Assembly: GCF_003591515.1 (NCBI RefSeq)
Contig: NZ_QZCG01000011.1
Span: forward strand, 1 to 64,000
Source: Paracoccus onubensis
GTDB lineage: Bacteria; Pseudomonadota; Alphaproteobacteria; Rhodobacterales; Rhodobacteraceae
DNA length: 64,000 bases
Reading direction: 5' to 3'
Under the pieces are notes generated by a model, which had not been told where the DNA came from, ran no database searches, and saw only the letters and a list, made by a program, of their open reading frames with translations. The position numbers and the translations under genes are program-made. Positions 45,335 through 53,256 of the stretch are shown piece by piece. The number at the start of each line of letters is the position of its first letter. The first letter of the stretch is position 1.

Positions 45335-46930
45335 TCAGAATTCGTGGAACCGGGCGCTGCCTGCTGGCGCGCCGCCCATCGCGGCGACCAGCGCGACCGG
45401 GGCGATATCGGCAGCCATTTCCATATCCGGTTCCATCTCTTCCAAAATATCGGGCTCCGGTGTTTCACCGATGCTGAACCGTGCGAATTCGCGCAGCAGA
45501 TCATCCGCACGCTGCACAAGCGACGCAGCCACGGCATTTGTCGACTCGGCCACGGCTGCGTTTTGCTGAGTCACCTGATCCAGCTGATTGACGCCTACCG
45601 TGATCTCCCCCAGCCCGGTCGACTGTTCGCTTGCCGCAACCGCGATTGCGGAAATCTGATCAGACACATCCAGGGCCTTGTGCAGAATCTGTTCCAGACA
45701 TTCGCCCGTCCGGTCGACCAGGGCGGAACCCGCCTCGACCTGCGTGGCGCTTTTGGAGATCAATGTCTTGATCTCGCGCGCGGATTCGGACGCACGCTGT
45801 GCCAGTCCGCGAACTTCCGAGGCGACAACCGCAAAACCGCGCCCGGCTTCACCGGCCCGGGCGGCCTCGACCCCGGCATTCAATGCCAACAAATTGGTCT
45901 GGAAGGCGATATCGTCGATCACACCGATAATTCTGGTGATCTGATCCGAGGATTTCTCGATTCCCTTCATCGCTTCGACCGCTTCGCGCACGACCGACGC
46001 GCCGCTTTCCGCGATCTTCCGGTTCTCAAGACTCGCATTCTCGGCATTCTTGGCCCGAATCGCCGTCGACCTTACGCTTTCGGTCAATTCGTTCAGCGCC
46101 GCTGCCGATTGTTCAAGCGTGGCGGCCTGGGTCTCGGCGCGGCTGGACAGATCCTCGGCAGCCGAGGTGATTTCCGCCGATCCGCCGCGAACCTGATCCG
46201 CCACATCCGAGAACCGCGAAAGCGCACCCGACAATATCAGGACCACGCTGTTATAGGCTTCGCGCAGCGCCTCATATTCGGCGGGAAAGGGATCCTGTTC
46301 GGGACTGGCGATCGCCTCGGTCAGATCGCCATTCGCCAGCCGGTTCAGGCCCGCGCCGATCTCTCCGACAACCCGGGCCTGCGCCTGCCGCTCGGCTTCG
46401 CGGCTGCTGTTTGCCTTTGCTTCCCTTGCAAGAATCTCGTCACTCAGCCTGCTGCGCGCCTGCGTATTATCCCTGAATTTCCAAAGCGCCCGGGACAGTT
46501 GCGCCAGTTCGTTCCTGCCTTCAAGCCCGGTGATTTCGATCGACATATCATTATCCGCAAGGCACCTGGCCTGCGTGACAATGCGGGAAATCTGCCGCGA
46601 GATCGACAGGCCCAGCATCGCGGCAAGCATGCCGCCACATAACGCAATCGCGGCAATCCCGGCCATGATCGTGATCAGCATGCCACGGTGAAGCGCCGCA
46701 CGCCGTTCATCCAATGCCGCTTGCCGTTCAGAGGCATGCGGCGCGAAAGGCTGCGACAGGGAGGGCGTTTCACCCGTCTCGGCAAATCGATCTGTCTGCA
46801 TATCCGCCTGCTGCAGGCTGTGCATGCGTTGCAACTGGCCGCCCGCAATCAATCCGAAAGCGATGACCAAAGTCAGGATGATGCCGAAGCATATGAAGAT
46901 CTGCGTTCCAATTTTCACGTTCCGTAACAT
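45335..46930 (-). CDS. Methyl-accepting chemotaxis protein with short periplasmic loop
   Basis: A 531-residue receptor. Membrane segments at about 10-32 and 84-110 enclose only some 50 periplasmic residues, too few for a usual ligand domain. A HAMP domain (about 108-160) and a second HAMP-like stretch lead to the signalling hairpin with FQTNLLALNAGVEAARAGEAGRGFAVVASEVRGL split across about 385-420. The C-terminus ends ARFHEF, an aromatic-x-x-aromatic tail reminiscent of the CheR/CheB docking pentapeptide. The start at 46930 has GAGGAA; the open frame upstream is not receptor-like. First gene of operon 1. Confidence 0.9.
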   Translation of the reverse strand: MLRNVKIGTQIFICFGIILTLVIAFGLIAGGQLQRMHSLQQADMQTDRFAETGETPSLSQPFAPHASERQAALDERRAALHRGMLITIMAGIAAIALCGGMLAAMLGLSISRQISRIVTQARCLADNDMSIEITGLEGRNELAQLSRALWKFRDNTQARSRLSDEILAREAKANSSREAERQAQARVVGEIGAGLNRLANGDLTEAIASPEQDPFPAEYEALREAYNSVVLILSGALSRFSDVADQVRGGSAEITSAAEDLSSRAETQAATLEQSAAALNELTESVRSTAIRAKNAENASLENRKIAESGASVVREAVEAMKGIEKSSDQITRIIGVIDDIAFQTNLLALNAGVEAARAGEAGRGFAVVASEVRGLAQRASESAREIKTLISKSATQVEAGSALVDRTGECLEQILHKALDVSDQISAIAVAASEQSTGLGEITVGVNQLDQVTQQNAAVAESTNAVAASLVQRADDLLREFARFSIGETPEPDILEEMEPDMEMAADIAPVALVAAMGGAPAGSARFHEF

Positions 46931-47274
46931 GAGATTCCTCAAATATTTACTGACACTTATTCGGCCGCAATCGTCTTGCTCCGGCCTGATGTTCTGGCGT
47001 GATTCGCCAATGACGGCGCGGCGTCCCGCAGGCGCAGCGTAACCGGGCCGGCATAAGACCGACCGGTCCTGTGCCCGGAATCGGGATCCGGACGGATTCG
47101 ATGCCATGCAGTCGTAAAACCCACATTCGAACTCCTGTTGCGATGCGGATGAGATTACGGGCGAAAGATTAAGGAATACCTGCCGGTGTCGCATCCGGAT
47201 GAAAGCGATTCCGCGCAACCATTTGTTAAATCCCCGCTGCTAGGAATCGGGTCATCGCCTCGAAAGGAGTTGCC
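46931..47274. other. Gene-free divergent spacer between the two che operons
   Basis: 344 nt. A ribosome-binding site AAAGGAG (47262-47268) serves the plus-strand STAS gene and GAGGAATCTC the minus-strand mcp. I see no convincing sigma-70, FliA-type or sigma-54 promoter. One frame stays open from the mcp to 47218 but has no receptor features. Confidence 0.5.
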
Positions 47275-47550
47275 GTGACCATTTTGACCTTGCCCGAAAC
47301 GCTTGACCGAAGGGCAGTAGCGGAACTTTCCCCGAAACTTCTGGCCCTTCGCGGCGCCGCGATCGTGCTGGATGCGGGCTCCGTCCGGAAACTGGGCACG
47401 ATCGGATTCGAAATGCTGATCGCCGCGCGGCATCAATGGCAGGCGGACGGGTTGGAAATCGAATTTCGCAATTGGTCCGAAGACGCCATGCAGGCGCTGA
47501 CTCGTATCGGCGCATCTGTGGATATGCTGACGGGTGAGGCAGGGCAATGA
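47275..47550 (+). CDS. STAS-domain protein (operon 2)
   Basis: A 91-residue STAS domain; MTILTLPETLDRRAVAELSPKLL then IVLDAGSVRKLGTIGFEMLIAARHQW, the anti-sigma-antagonist fold with the usual Ser/Thr loop partly kept. GTG start at 47275 with AAAGGAG. The stop overlaps cheY by 4 nt. By position it may be a CheS-like CheA partner (compare S. meliloti). Confidence 0.8.
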   Translation: MTILTLPETLDRRAVAELSPKLLALRGAAIVLDAGSVRKLGTIGFEMLIAARHQWQADGLEIEFRNWSEDAMQALTRIGASVDMLTGEAGQ

Positions 47551-47915
47551 CAATACGCATTCTCGCGATCGACGATTCGCCGACCATACGCGCACTTGTC
47601 GCCAAGGCGCTTCGCGGCGCCGGATTCGAGGTCGTTCTTGCCTCTGACGGGGTGAGCGGGATCGAATCCCTTCCGGAAGCCCAGCCCGATCTGATCATCA
47701 CCGACATCAACATGCCGCGAATGGACGGGTTCGGAGTTATCGAAGCGGTTCGCGCCGACGACCGTTACCCGGACGTTCCGATCCTTGTCCTGACAACGGA
47801 AAGCGGGGCCGATCTGAAGGCTCGGGCACGCCGCGCGGGCGCCACCGGCTGGATCGTCAAACCGTTCGAGGATGCCAGGCTGATTGCAATCATCAACAGG
47901 GTGTTGGGGAGGTAG
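47547..47915 (+). CDS. cheY: Chemotaxis response regulator CheY (operon 2, first)
   Basis: A 122-residue receiver: Asp9-Asp10 in LAIDDSPTIR, acceptor Asp53 in IITDINMPRMDG, Thr in VLTTESG, Lys in IVKPF. It is close to CheY of operon 1, so the two probably belong to the same 'next-to-cheA' class. Start overlaps the STAS stop; cheA follows after 3 nt. Confidence 0.92.
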   Translation: MTIRILAIDDSPTIRALVAKALRGAGFEVVLASDGVSGIESLPEAQPDLIITDINMPRMDGFGVIEAVRADDRYPDVPILVLTTESGADLKARARRAGATGWIVKPFEDARLIAIINRVLGR

Positions 47916-47918
47916 CAA

Positions 47919-50015
47919 ATGGCGGAGATGGACGAAATCCAGGAAATGTTCTTCGACGAATGCGGTGAACTTCTGGAGGGGCTTGCGAACGGTCTTCGTC
48001 AAATGGACCAGCCCGGATATGACAAGGAAACGGTTCATGCCGTCTTCCGCGCCGTCCATTCGATCAAGGGTGGTGCCGCCGCATTCGGGCTGAACGATCT
48101 GGTCACTTTCGCGCACCGGTTCGAAACCGTCCTTGATCTGCTGCGCTCGGACAGGCTGGAAGCGGATCCGGCATTGATGTCCATCATGCACCGGTCGTCG
48201 GATTGCCTTGCCGATCTTGTGACGGCGGCGCGCCAGTCGTCCGAGCCGGACCACGCCAAGCGCGAGGCATTGCTGACAGAGCTTGACCGGATCATGGCCG
48301 ATGGCGGGGATGACGACGCGATAGAGTTCACGCCGATGGTCATCGATATCGGCGCTCTGGATGGCGAAGATCCCCTGCCCGGGCTTGCCGGTGAGGCCGG
48401 GTTCAACATTCATTTCATTCCCGATGGCGATCTTTACCGCTCCGGGAACGAGCCGGCAGCCCTGTTCCTTGCCCTAGCGAAACTGGGCGAGGCAGAGATC
48501 CGGGTGGATTCCGATTTCGTGCCGCCTCTGTCGGACTGGTCGGAAGATCAGCCGCAGCTCCGGTGGACGATCATTCTGCACACGAATTGCGCCGCCGATG
48601 AGATCGCCGAGATTTTCGAATTCGTCGAGGATTGCTGCGAGCTTCACGTAACCCCGCTGACAGCGGAACCGGATGGTCCCCCGAAACCGGACGAGATCTC
48701 TGATTCCTCGCCCGGGGACATTCCCGAAACCGCGCAGATCAACCCGCCGGAACCCGCTCAGACCGATTCTGCCAGGCCATCAAGACCCGCTGCATCCGGC
48801 GGCGATTCCGGCGCGACGATCCGGGTCAGCCTCGCGCGGGTGGACCGGCTGATGAACATGATCGGCGAACTCGTCATCAAGGAGGCGATGCTCGCGCAGG
48901 TCATCCAGACCGCCGGGATGAGCGAGGATCCCGATGTCCTTGCGGGCCTTGACGCCATCGGCCAGCTTGCCGGCGACATTCAGGAAAGCGTCATGGCGAT
49001 CCGCGCGCAGCCGCTGAAGCTGGTGTTCCAGCGTATGCACCGCATCGTCCGCGAAGCCGCCGACGCGACCGGCAAACAGGTCAATCTGGTCACGGTCGGA
49101 GAAGAGACCGAGGTGGACAAGACCATGATCGAGCGGCTGATCGATCCCCTGACCCATATGATCCGAAATTCGGTGGATCACGGTCTGGAAGACGGCGAAA
49201 CCCGGCAGGCGCGCGGAAAACCCGCGGAAGGCCGGATCACCCTGTCGGCCGCCCATCGCTCTGGCCGGGTCCAGATCGAGGTTTCGGATGATGGCGGCGG
49301 GATCAATCGGCCGAAAGTGCGTGAAATCGCCGAAGAGCGGGGGTTGGTCGCATCCGGCGCATCCCTGAACCCGGCAGAGATCGATCAGCTTCTGTTCATG
49401 CCGGGCTTTTCATCGAAAACCGAGGTCTCGGCTTTGTCCGGGCGCGGCGTCGGGCTGGATGTCGTCCGGCGCGAGATCATGGATCTTGGCGGTCGCGTGA
49501 TGATCCATTCGGAGATCGGGCAGGGCACGACATTCTCGATCGCCCTGCCTCTGACGCTGGCTGTTCTTGAAGGAATGCTGATTCAGCTTTGCGGCGAAAC
49601 GATGGTTCTTCCGATCAACGCGGTTCAGGAAACGATGCGCGCCAATCCGTCGATGCTGCATGGCGTCGGGCAGGATGGCCGGCTTCTGTCCAATCGCGGC
49701 GATCTGATACCCATCATAGATCTGGCCGGAGAATTCGGATTGCGTGACTGCCCCGCGACGATCGAAGGCGGCGTCCTGATCGTGATCGAGGCCGACAATC
49801 AGAAACGATCCGCCTTGCTGGTGGATGGCATCATAGATCAGCGCCAGGTCGTCATCAAAAGTCTTGAAGAGAATTATGGGCATGTGCCGGGGGTGTCGGC
49901 CGCGACCATCCTTGGCGACGGCAAGATCGCCCTCATCATCGACCCCGAAGAGGTTGTCCGGACATCGTCCGGCGATCACGACAGGGCAGTCCCGGCCGCA
50001 GCAGCACAGGGATGA
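47919..50015 (+). CDS. cheA: Chemotaxis histidine kinase CheA (operon 2)
   Basis: A 698-residue CheA: P1 His47 in FRAVHSIKGGAAAF; a region at about 160-235 of P2-like position; an acidic/Pro-rich linker; P3 (about 300-370, VDRLMNMIGELVIKEAML); P4 with HMIRNSVDHGLE, VSDDGGGIN and GRGVGLDVV; P5 CheW-like C-terminus. The differences from the operon 1 CheA in P1-P2 suggest separate partners. Confidence 0.94.
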   Translation: MAEMDEIQEMFFDECGELLEGLANGLRQMDQPGYDKETVHAVFRAVHSIKGGAAAFGLNDLVTFAHRFETVLDLLRSDRLEADPALMSIMHRSSDCLADLVTAARQSSEPDHAKREALLTELDRIMADGGDDDAIEFTPMVIDIGALDGEDPLPGLAGEAGFNIHFIPDGDLYRSGNEPAALFLALAKLGEAEIRVDSDFVPPLSDWSEDQPQLRWTIILHTNCAADEIAEIFEFVEDCCELHVTPLTAEPDGPPKPDEISDSSPGDIPETAQINPPEPAQTDSARPSRPAASGGDSGATIRVSLARVDRLMNMIGELVIKEAMLAQVIQTAGMSEDPDVLAGLDAIGQLAGDIQESVMAIRAQPLKLVFQRMHRIVREAADATGKQVNLVTVGEETEVDKTMIERLIDPLTHMIRNSVDHGLEDGETRQARGKPAEGRITLSAAHRSGRVQIEVSDDGGGINRPKVREIAEERGLVASGASLNPAEIDQLLFMPGFSSKTEVSALSGRGVGLDVVRREIMDLGGRVMIHSEIGQGTTFSIALPLTLAVLEGMLIQLCGETMVLPINAVQETMRANPSMLHGVGQDGRLLSNRGDLIPIIDLAGEFGLRDCPATIEGGVLIVIEADNQKRSALLVDGIIDQRQVVIKSLEENYGHVPGVSAATILGDGKIALIIDPEEVVRTSSGDHDRAVPAAAAQG

Positions 50016-50018
50016 ATC

Positions 50019-50489
50019 ATGCTTCAGTCTATGTCACATAATACTGTCGGAAAAAGCGACGTCGTTGCCTTCAAGCTGGCAGAGCAGGATTTCTGCATAG
50101 ATATCGGTCTGGTGCGGGAAATTCGCGGCTGGTCGCCCACGACGACCCTGCCGCATGCGCCTGATTACGTGAAAGGGGTGATCAACCTGCGCGGCTCTGT
50201 CGTGACCGTGGTCGATCTTTCGGCCCGGCTGGGCTTTGGCGCCACCACGCCATCGCAGCGGCATGTGGTCATCATCGCGATGCATGAAGAACGTGTGGTC
50301 GGACTGCTGGCCGATCTTGTGTCGGATATCGTCACGGTCAATGACGGGAATATTCAGCCTGTCCCCGACATCGCCCTGACGCATGCGCGCGAATTCATCA
50401 CCGGCATGATCACATTCGACGATGGCCAGATCCTTCGAAAGATCGATCTGTCCCAGGTTCTGCCCATTGCCCGGGAAGAAACCGCATGA
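50019..50489 (+). CDS. cheW: CheW adaptor (operon 2)
   Basis: A 156-residue CheW: VVAFKLAEQDFCIDIGLVREIRGW, YVKGVINLRGSVVTVVDLSARLGF and GLLADLVSDIVTVNDGNIQ. It links receptors to the operon 2 CheA. It starts 3 nt after cheA and its stop overlaps cheR (ATGA at 50486). Confidence 0.92.
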   Translation: MLQSMSHNTVGKSDVVAFKLAEQDFCIDIGLVREIRGWSPTTTLPHAPDYVKGVINLRGSVVTVVDLSARLGFGATTPSQRHVVIIAMHEERVVGLLADLVSDIVTVNDGNIQPVPDIALTHAREFITGMITFDDGQILRKIDLSQVLPIAREETA

Positions 50490-51355
50490 GCGCGTTACAG
50501 ATGATCGAAGCGCCGGCCCTGTCCGATCGCCAGTTCGACAGACTGGCCCGGATCGTCCGCCAGGATAGCGGCATCGTCCTGACAAAGGCCAAGCGCAGCC
50601 TGCTGGCAGCGCGTCTCAATCGGCGGTTACGCTCGCTGAATCTGCGCGATTACGGCGCATATTGCCAGCGGCTGGAAGGCGCCGACGGGATCGAGGAGCG
50701 GCGGCATCTGCTGTCGGCCGTCACGACCAATGTCACCGCGTTTTTCCGCGAGGCGCATCATTTCGACGCGCTTGCCACCGAGATTCTGCCTCCGCTTGTC
50801 GATGCGGCACGGGCGGGTGAGCGGATTCGCCTGTGGTCCGCCGCCTGTGCCTCGGGGGAAGAGGCATATTCGATCGCGATGACGCTGCTGGATCTGTTTC
50901 CGGATGCCGCGCGTCATGATCTGCGCATTCTCGCAACCGATATCGATCCCACGATGGTGGCGCGGGCGGAAGCGGGGCGATATGCCGCGCAGGCATTGCA
51001 CCCGCTTGGCGCGAAACGTCTGTTGCGGTTCTTCCAGCGGGATGGCGAGCAATATACGGCAAATTCTGACCTGCGTGCGATCATCCGGTTCGCCGAACTG
51101 AATCTTCATGACGACTGGCCGTTTTCCGGTCAGTTCAACGTCATATTCTGCCGCAATGCCGTGATCTATTTCGATGCCCCTGCCCGGCGCAGGCTGTGGT
51201 ACAGATTCGCCCGGCAAATCAGGAATGGCGGCGCGCTGTTCATCGGCCATTCCGAACGGCTGGATGGCCCGGCAGCCGGTCTGTTCGATCCCACTGGCAC
51301 GACACGATTCCGCCGTAACGGCACTCTGCCACCTAATCGCCCAGAAGGAGAATGA
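50486..51355 (+). CDS. cheR: Chemotaxis protein methyltransferase CheR (operon 2)
   Basis: A 289-residue CheR with the helical N-domain RLNRRLRSLNLRDYGAYCQRLEG and SAM domain (TTNVTAFFREAHHFDAL, WSAACASGEEAYSIAM, NVIFCRNAVIYFDAPARR). The operon has no cheB, so demethylation would rely on CheB of operon 1. Overlaps the cheW stop by 4 nt; AAGGAG for the next cheY lies inside its end. Confidence 0.93.
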   Translation: MSALQMIEAPALSDRQFDRLARIVRQDSGIVLTKAKRSLLAARLNRRLRSLNLRDYGAYCQRLEGADGIEERRHLLSAVTTNVTAFFREAHHFDALATEILPPLVDAARAGERIRLWSAACASGEEAYSIAMTLLDLFPDAARHDLRILATDIDPTMVARAEAGRYAAQALHPLGAKRLLRFFQRDGEQYTANSDLRAIIRFAELNLHDDWPFSGQFNVIFCRNAVIYFDAPARRRLWYRFARQIRNGGALFIGHSERLDGPAAGLFDPTGTTRFRRNGTLPPNRPEGE

Positions 51356-51356
51356 G

Positions 51357-51746
51357 ATGCCTTTGAAATCGCAATTGCATGTAATGGTGGTGGATGACAT
51401 GACCGTCAGCCGCGCCTTGATCGAACAGGCGCTGGATTGGGCCAAGATCCCGAATGTGCAATATGAAGCGGATGGCAAGACCGCGTTTCAGAAACTCGCG
51501 GTCTCACCGGTTCATCTGGTGATATCGGATTACAATATGCCCGGCATGGACGGTCTTGCCCTGCTGGAGGCGCTGCGCGGCAACAAAAGCACGCAGAGGA
51601 TCGGTTTCATCCTGATCACCGGCACCGCCAGCCGTGAAACGATCGCGCGCGGTCAAAAGGCGGGGATGAACAATTTCATCGCCAAACCCTTCACCAAAGA
51701 ACAATTGCTGGGCTGTATCGAAAAGGTAACGGGTAAATTGACGTGA
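51357..51746 (+). CDS. cheY: Chemotaxis response regulator CheY (operon 2, second)
   Basis: A 129-residue receiver of a second class: Asp13-Asp14 in MVVDDMTVSR, acceptor Asp58 in LVISDYNMPGMDG, Thr in LITGTAS, Lys in FIAKPF. By position after cheR it resembles CheY2 of S. meliloti, the motor-binding regulator. AAGGAG six nt before the ATG at 51357. Its stop overlaps the next gene's GTG. Confidence 0.9.
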   Translation: MPLKSQLHVMVVDDMTVSRALIEQALDWAKIPNVQYEADGKTAFQKLAVSPVHLVISDYNMPGMDGLALLEALRGNKSTQRIGFILITGTASRETIARGQKAGMNNFIAKPFTKEQLLGCIEKVTGKLT

Positions 51747-52102
51747 CTTCATTAAACAAAGCCCAAGACAAACGCGAACCGATGCGGGCGGTTCTTGGCC
51801 GCGCTTCGGTCGAGGCACGGCGGCTGGCGGAAGACCTGACAGCCCTGGACCGAACGATCGGGCGGGCAATCCAATCGGCCGGCGCGGATGACCTAAGAGA
51901 TTTGCAGCAAGCCGATGCGATACGTCAGGGATTGGAGGGCCTGTCACGTTTCTTCGCGACTCTTGCTGAAACGACGGATCCCGCGATCATGTGCGATCCC
52001 GCACAGGCCATTCGGAATGTGCCTTTACGGGCGCAGGCACAGCGTCTTGCACAGACGCTTTTGCAAACAGACACGCCGGAAGACGAGCTTTGGGACCAAT
52101 GA
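51743..52102 (+). CDS. Small DxxxQ protein at the end of che operon 2 (CheT-like candidate)
   Basis: A 119-residue soluble helical protein, GTG start overlapping the cheY stop (GTGA). Residues 55-67 (QQADAIRQGLEGL) carry Asp58-x3-Gln62, matching the 548-aa protein's QFSDAFAQRLDHI at the same spacing and the catalytic DxxxQ of CheZ. Small size and last place in the operon are those of CheT in Sinorhizobium meliloti, a DxxxQ protein linked to CheY dephosphorylation. I assign a CheT-like phosphatase as inference; overall likeness cannot be judged by eye. Confidence 0.65.
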   Translation: MTSLNKAQDKREPMRAVLGRASVEARRLAEDLTALDRTIGRAIQSAGADDLRDLQQADAIRQGLEGLSRFFATLAETTDPAIMCDPAQAIRNVPLRAQAQRLAQTLLQTDTPEDELWDQ

Positions 52103-52124
52103 CCCCCGTGCTCTGGCGTCACAT

Positions 52125-52141
52125 GCCGCGATATGCGCGGC
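52125..52141 (+). terminator. Short hairpin between che operon 2 and aroC
   Basis: GCCGCG-ATATG-CGCGGC, a 6-bp stem between converging genes; no T tract. A weak terminator candidate only. Confidence 0.3.
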
Positions 52142-52155
52142 CCGGGTGCTGAATG

Positions 52156-53256
52156 TCAGCCGATCTCGCCCCGCACCCCGCCCGTCTGCGCCCGGTCCAT
52201 CAACAGATGATCCAGCAGGACACAGGCGGCCATCGCCTCGGCCACGGGGACCGCGCGGATACCGACGCAAGGATCATGACGGCCCTTGGTGATCAGGTCG
52301 ATTTCCTCGCCCATCCGGTTGATCGTCTTGCGCGGTGTGGTGATCGAGCTGGTCGGTTTGACCGAGAAACGCAAGACGATGTCCTGCCCGGTCGAGATAC
52401 CGCCAAGAATCCCCCCGGCATGATTGGACTGAAACCGCGGGCCGTGGTTGCCCATGCGGATTTCATCGGCATTCGCGGTGCCGGTCAGACTGGCCGCCGC
52501 CATGCCCTCGCCGATCTCGACGCCTTTCACGGCATTGATCGACATCATCGCCGCCGCCAGATCGGTATCCAGCTTGGCATAGACCGGCGCTCCAAGACCC
52601 GGCGGACAGCCTTCGATCAGCAATTCCACCGCCGCGCCGACGCTGTTCTGGCTTTTGCGGATACCGTCGAGATAATCCGACCACGCCTCCGCAGCCGTCG
52701 CGTCGGGCAGAAAGAACGGGTTCCCCGGAATCGCCGCAGGATCAAAACGGTCGCGGTTCAGCCGCATCTCGCCCATCTGCACCATGTAACCGGTGATCTT
52801 CAGGTCGGGCAGCAGATGCCGCAACACCGCCTGCGCCACGCCTCCGGCCGCGACCCGCGCCGCGGTTTCGCGCGCGCTGGAACGGCCACCGCCACGGTAA
52901 TCCCGGATCCCGTATTTCAGGTGATAGGCGATATCGGCATGGCCGGGGCGAAAACTGGTGGCGATATCCCCGTAATCCTTCGACCTCTGATCGGTATTCT
53001 CGATCATCAACTGAATTGGCGTGCCGGTCGTCCGGCCTTCGAACACGCCCGAAAGGATACGCACCTGATCCGGCTCTTTCCGCTGGGTGGTGTGTTTCGA
53101 TGTGCCGGGACGGCGGCGATCAAGGAATTGCTGGATATAGGTCTCGTCCAGTTCCACCCGGGGCGGCACACCGTCAACGGTCACGCCAAGCGCCGGGCCG
53201 TGGCTTTCGCCCCATGTGGTGAACCGGAATTCGCGGCCAAAGGTATTGTAGCTCAT
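52156..53256 (-). CDS. aroC: Chorismate synthase
   Basis: A 366-residue Aro[27 protein letters not shown] start (FTTWGESHG), [20 protein letters not shown], and [23 protein letters not shown]. It uses reduced FMN to convert EPSP to chorismate, the last step of the shikimate pathway. The start overlaps the mutS stop (ATGA at 53253-53256), an uncommon functional pairing. Confidence 0.95.
   Translation of the reverse strand: MSYNTFGREFRFTTWGESHGPALGVTVDGVPPRVELDETYIQQFLDRRRPGTSKHTTQRKEPDQVRILSGVFEGRTTGTPIQLMIENTDQRSKDYGDIATSFRPGHADIAYHLKYGIRDYRGGGRSSARETAARVAAGGVAQAVLRHLLPDLKITGYMVQMGEMRLNRDRFDPAAIPGNPFFLPDATAAEAWSDYLDGIRKSQNSVGAAVELLIEGCPPGLGAPVYAKLDTDLAAAMMSINAVKGVEIGEGMAAASLTGTANADEIRMGNHGPRFQSNHAGGILGGISTGQDIVLRFSVKPTSSITTPRKTINRMGEEIDLITKGRHDPCVGIRAVPVAEAMAACVLLDHLLMDRAQTGGVRGEIG

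Noticed and set aside
46931..47218. N-terminal extension of the receptor by 96 codons
   Set aside because: The extension has no membrane or ligand-domain features, and the ATG at 46930 has its own ribosome-binding site.
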